64,000 nucleotides of DNA, taken from NCBI GenBank assembly GCA_910575555.1, contig CAJTFX010000003.1, positions 124,001-188,000 of the forward strand. The letters are read 5' to 3'. Of the stretch, positions 63,168 through 64,000 are shown piece by piece. A program made the translations under genes and the position numbers. A model generated the notes under the pieces. The model ran no database searches. It was given only the letters and a program-made list of their open reading frames with translations, and was not told where the DNA came from. The DNA is from Lachnospiraceae bacterium (GTDB lineage: Bacteria; Bacillota; Clostridia; Lachnospirales; Lachnospiraceae). Each line of letters starts with the position of its first letter. Positions within the stretch are counted from its first letter, which is position 1.

Positions 63168-63710
63168 GTGAACGACAGAGAACTGATCCGGGAAATCCAG
63201 CGGGGAAAAAAAGAATATCTGAATACCATTGCAGAGAAATATTATGACGATATTTACCGTTTCTGCTGCTATCAAACCGGGAGCCGCCAGGATGCCGGGG
63301 ATTTGACCCAGGAGACGTTTCTGCATTTTATCCGATCGGTGGAGCATTACCGTTACCGGAATTTGAAGGGATATCTGCTTACGATTGCAAGAAATGTGTG
63401 TATGGATTATTTCAGGAGCGCAAAACGCAGGCAGGAGAAAGAAGAGCTCTGGCAGCAGGAACTCCCGGAAGGAAAAGAGCATGTTGTGAAAGCCAGAACA
63501 TGCCAGGAGGAAATTCTGGTTACAATGCAGCAGCTGACGGAGCATCTTCCGGGGATGCAGCGGGAAGCAATGATTCTGTATTACGGATATGGGTTTAAAT
63601 ACCGGGAAATTGCCCGGATGACAGAGACGGGGATTGGAACGGTAAAATCCAGAATCCGCCAGGGCACAGAGAAATTGAAAAAAAGCCTGAAGAAAGAGGA
63701 TTTGCAGTAA
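63168..63710 (+). CDS. ECF-type RNA polymerase sigma factor
   Basis: A 180-residue sigma-70 family factor from GTG 63168 with AAAGGAG upstream. Region 2 is recognisable in YYDDIYRFCCYQTGSRQDAG and DLTQETFLHFIRSVEHYRYR with LLTIARNVCMDYFRSAKRRQ. Region 4 is PGMQREAMILYYGYGFKYRE followed by TGIGTVKSRIRQGTEKLKK. Regions 1 and 3 are missing, as in ECF factors. A membrane-protein gene begins 37 bases later and may encode its anti-sigma factor or partner. Confidence 0.93.
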   Translation: MNDRELIREIQRGKKEYLNTIAEKYYDDIYRFCCYQTGSRQDAGDLTQETFLHFIRSVEHYRYRNLKGYLLTIARNVCMDYFRSAKRRQEKEELWQQELPEGKEHVVKARTCQEEILVTMQQLTEHLPGMQREAMILYYGYGFKYREIARMTETGIGTVKSRIRQGTEKLKKSLKKEDLQ

Positions 63711-63747
63711 AAGCGAAGAACATAAAAACGGGAAAAAGGAGGAAACA

Positions 63748-64000
63748 GTGAAAGAAAAAATTGTTTTAGAGGAAATTTCAATTGATCAGCAGGAGAAAGG
63801 AAGGATTCTTCAAAAGCTTGAAGAGGCGGCAGAGCAGAAGCAGTATTGGCGTTGTCCGTCCTTCTGGGAAATATTCCGGGGACAGCTGAAATATATTTCC
63901 GGATTCTGCCTGGGCGGGCAGCTGCTGTGCGTATGTCTGACCGTGGTTTTACTGGGCTATTTTCAGTGGAAGGGAGAAGGGATGCTGACGTATCTTGGGA
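63748..64000 (+). CDS. Membrane protein after the sigma factor (3' end missing)
   Basis: GTG 63748 has AAGGAGG five bases upstream; the frame is open to the right edge, giving 84 residues. A charged N-terminus with a Lys/Glu helix (KGRILQKLEEAAEQKQYW) is followed by a hydrophobic segment (CLGGQLLCVCLTVVLLGYF). The position and design suit an anti-sigma factor or regulatory membrane protein; too little is present to decide. Confidence 0.55.
   Translation, partial: MKEKIVLEEISIDQQEKGRILQKLEEAAEQKQYWRCPSFWEIFRGQLKYISGFCLGGQLLCVCLTVVLLGYFQWKGEGMLTYLG

Overview
The window reads as chromosome of a Gram-positive anaerobe of the class Clostridia, most likely Lachnospiraceae. The reasons are strong AGGAGG ribosome sites, consensus sigma-A promoters, U-tailed hairpin terminators, many small families typical of that group (VanZ, a DUF6142-like protein, an EFR1-type ferredoxin, a FlxA-like protein), and a chromosomal vanG-type D-Ala-D-Ser gene set. 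The species cannot be named from the sequence. Most genes lie on the + strand.

Layout. 0-4 kb: a catabolic group of a RidA fragment, a D-serine/D-threonine PLP lyase, a GntR/FCD regulator and an IlvD/Edd dehydratase. 4.2-9.5 kb: pyrE, small membrane proteins including VanZ, an M29-like aminopeptidase and a membrane chemoreceptor. 9.6-13.2 kb: purE-purM-purN-purD. 13.4-15.3 kb: a VanR/VanS-like two-component pair, then tRNA-Val(CAC) on the minus strand. 15.6-26.2 kb: a FlxA-like protein, a TetR regulator, a 1413-residue sortase substrate overlapping its class B-like sortase, and a secreted Ig-like protein whose promoter has nine G between -35 and -10. 26.4-31.6 kb: a Uma2 nuclease, then D-Ala-D-Ser ligase, VanXY peptidase and a VanT serine racemase split into membrane and racemase genes. 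32-37 kb: a response regulator, a histidine kinase, and an ABC ATPase with an FtsX/MacB-type permease. 37-39 kb: small genes, two broken gene remnants and the ferredoxin.

39.0-50.3 kb is an integrated mobilizable element of about 11 kb. It carries a tyrosine integrase, an XRE regulator, an excisionase, oriT-like hairpins, a broken MobV relaxase, a type III restriction-modification system (the mod gene has an in-frame stop), two unrecognised genes in the same operon (a soluble 306-residue protein and a four-helix membrane protein), a YhcG-type nuclease, and a DUF6061-like gene with a premature stop. Near-identical 22-bp repeats lie at both ends. The two unrecognised genes are the best candidate here for an undescribed defence module.

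50.6-64 kb: a ClbS/DfsB-like protein with its YafY/WYL regulator and matching palindromic operators, mutY, a family 2 glycosyltransferase, a probable small RNA, a thiamine thiazole operon (thiS-thiF-thiG-thiH plus a thiE-like gene with a 36-bp in-frame tandem repeat), a thioredoxin-like lipoprotein, a second glycosyltransferase operon with a papain-like protein and a flippase-like membrane protein, and an ECF-type sigma factor followed by a truncated membrane protein. A palindromic repeat family with the core CCGCCGGAGTAATA is scattered through the window as single arms, a hairpin and one 186-bp element.
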